DNA of 64,000 bases from Solimonas soli DSM 21787 (GTDB lineage Bacteria > Pseudomonadota > Gammaproteobacteria > Nevskiales > Nevskiaceae), in NCBI RefSeq assembly GCF_000474945.1, contig NZ_AXDW01000007.1, forward strand, positions 62,001 to 126,000, read 5' to 3'. Positions 63,583-64,000 of this stretch are shown here, piece by piece. Every line of letters begins with the position of its first letter. Within the stretch, counting starts at the first letter, position 1. Below the pieces are notes generated by a model, which searched no databases, was not told the origin of the DNA, and saw only the letters and a list, made by a program, of their open reading frames with translations. Made by a program: the position numbers and the translations under genes.

Positions 63583-64000
63583 GTGCTCTTCACGTTCTTC
63601 TTCACCCTGCGCGCGGCCGGCGTCAAGGCCAGTCTCAGCGAATTCCTGATGCTGCTGGAGGCGCTGTCCAGGCATGTGGCGATCTTCTCGCTCGACGACT
63701 TCTATCATCTGTCGCGCGCCGCGCTGGTCAAGGACGAGTCGCAGTACGACCGCTTCGACCGCGCCTTCGCCGCGTACTTCAAGGGCATCGAGGCGATCAC
63801 CGGCGAGCTGTTCGGTTCGATTCCGGAAGAATGGCTGCGCCTGCAGGCGCAGAAGCACCTGACGCCGGAGGAGATGGAAAAGATCCAGGCGCTCGGCGGC
63901 CTCGACAAGCTCATGGAGACGCTCAAGCAGCGCCTCGAAGAACAGAAGGGGCGCCACGAAGGCGGCAACAAGTGGATCGGCACCGGCGGCACCAGCCCCT
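63583..64000 (+). CDS. CoxE/VWA-type protein, 3' end outside window
   Basis: A 139-codon open part of a longer gene. The first residues VLFTFFFTLRAAGVKASLSE and then FLMLLEALSRHV, followed by DRFDRAFAAYFKGIEAI and GGNKWIGTGGTSP, fit the N-terminal part of VWA-domain CoxE-like proteins, which often pair with MoxR ATPases. The VWA domain itself would lie past the window edge. Start is GTG 63583 with GGAAAG upstream. Confidence 0.75.
   Translation, partial: MLFTFFFTLRAAGVKASLSEFLMLLEALSRHVAIFSLDDFYHLSRAALVKDESQYDRFDRAFAAYFKGIEAITGELFGSIPEEWLRLQAQKHLTPEEMEKIQALGGLDKLMETLKQRLEEQKGRHEGGNKWIGTGGTSP

Overview
This 64 kb window is very GC-rich and densely coded. It looks like a chromosome segment of a free-living gammaproteobacterium near the Xanthomonadales/Nevskiales. 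Pointers are arginine succinyltransferase (ast) genes, type IV pilus retraction ATPases, an rpoN-hpf-ptsN-hprK-rapZ-EIIA-HPr-EI cluster, and dispersed palindromic repeats common in that group. The lineage call is inference. I saw no phage, insertion sequence or CRISPR array.

Layout. 1-6.8 kb: astD (cut by the window edge), a periplasmic Lig E-type DNA ligase, astB, a GNAT acetyltransferase and a gspA-gspB pair. 7.0-9.9 kb: one large Ig-repeat lipoprotein. 10-14 kb, minus strand: astC behind a leader with a terminator-like hairpin, a TPR protein and a ferredoxin-reductase-like flavoprotein. 14.3-22 kb: tonB, a small inverted-repeat element, then a minus-strand lipid cluster (OlsF-like acyltransferase, fatty acyl-CoA ligase, SRPBCC protein, a broken acyl-CoA dehydrogenase, a crotonase). 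22-27.1 kb: AraC regulator, lipoprotein hydrolase, small membrane protein, DinB-like protein, membrane ATP-grasp protein, YHS protein, DoxX protein. 27.1-31.8 kb, minus strand: tRNA-Gln(CUG), rpsI, rplM and three tandem PilT/PilU ATPases. 31.9-35.9 kb: PLP homeostasis protein, rpiA, a 52-residue basic protein coupled to an RhlE-type helicase, and a DUF4399 protein.

36-42.7 kb is a nitrogen-PTS cluster: sigma-54, Hpf, EIIA-Ntr, a kinase-domain-only HprK, RapZ, EIIA-Man-type protein, HPr and enzyme I. 42.8-60.7 kb is a complete urea-use island. On the minus strand lie ureDABC, a 0.68 kb repeat cluster, ureEFGJ, then a transporter-fused hybrid histidine kinase and its LuxR-type response regulator. 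On the plus strand lie a porin and urtABCDE. The porin and Urt ABC transporter import urea, urease hydrolyses it, UreD/E/F/G/J serve nickel delivery and assembly, and the kinase/regulator pair is the likely controller. Beyond are a frame-disrupted lipoprotein gene, mgtE, a DNA-3-methyladenine glycosylase and the start of a CoxE/VWA-type gene.

The most unusual points are an acyl-CoA dehydrogenase pseudogene that looks like two genes fused by deletion and then frameshifted; a lipoprotein gene whose 13-bp tandem duplication is offset by a 1-base loss; a duplicated cysteine module in the Ig-repeat lipoprotein; the transporter-kinase hybrid; paired direct repeats between ureD and the porin; a repeat cluster splitting the urease operon; and the kinase-only HprK.
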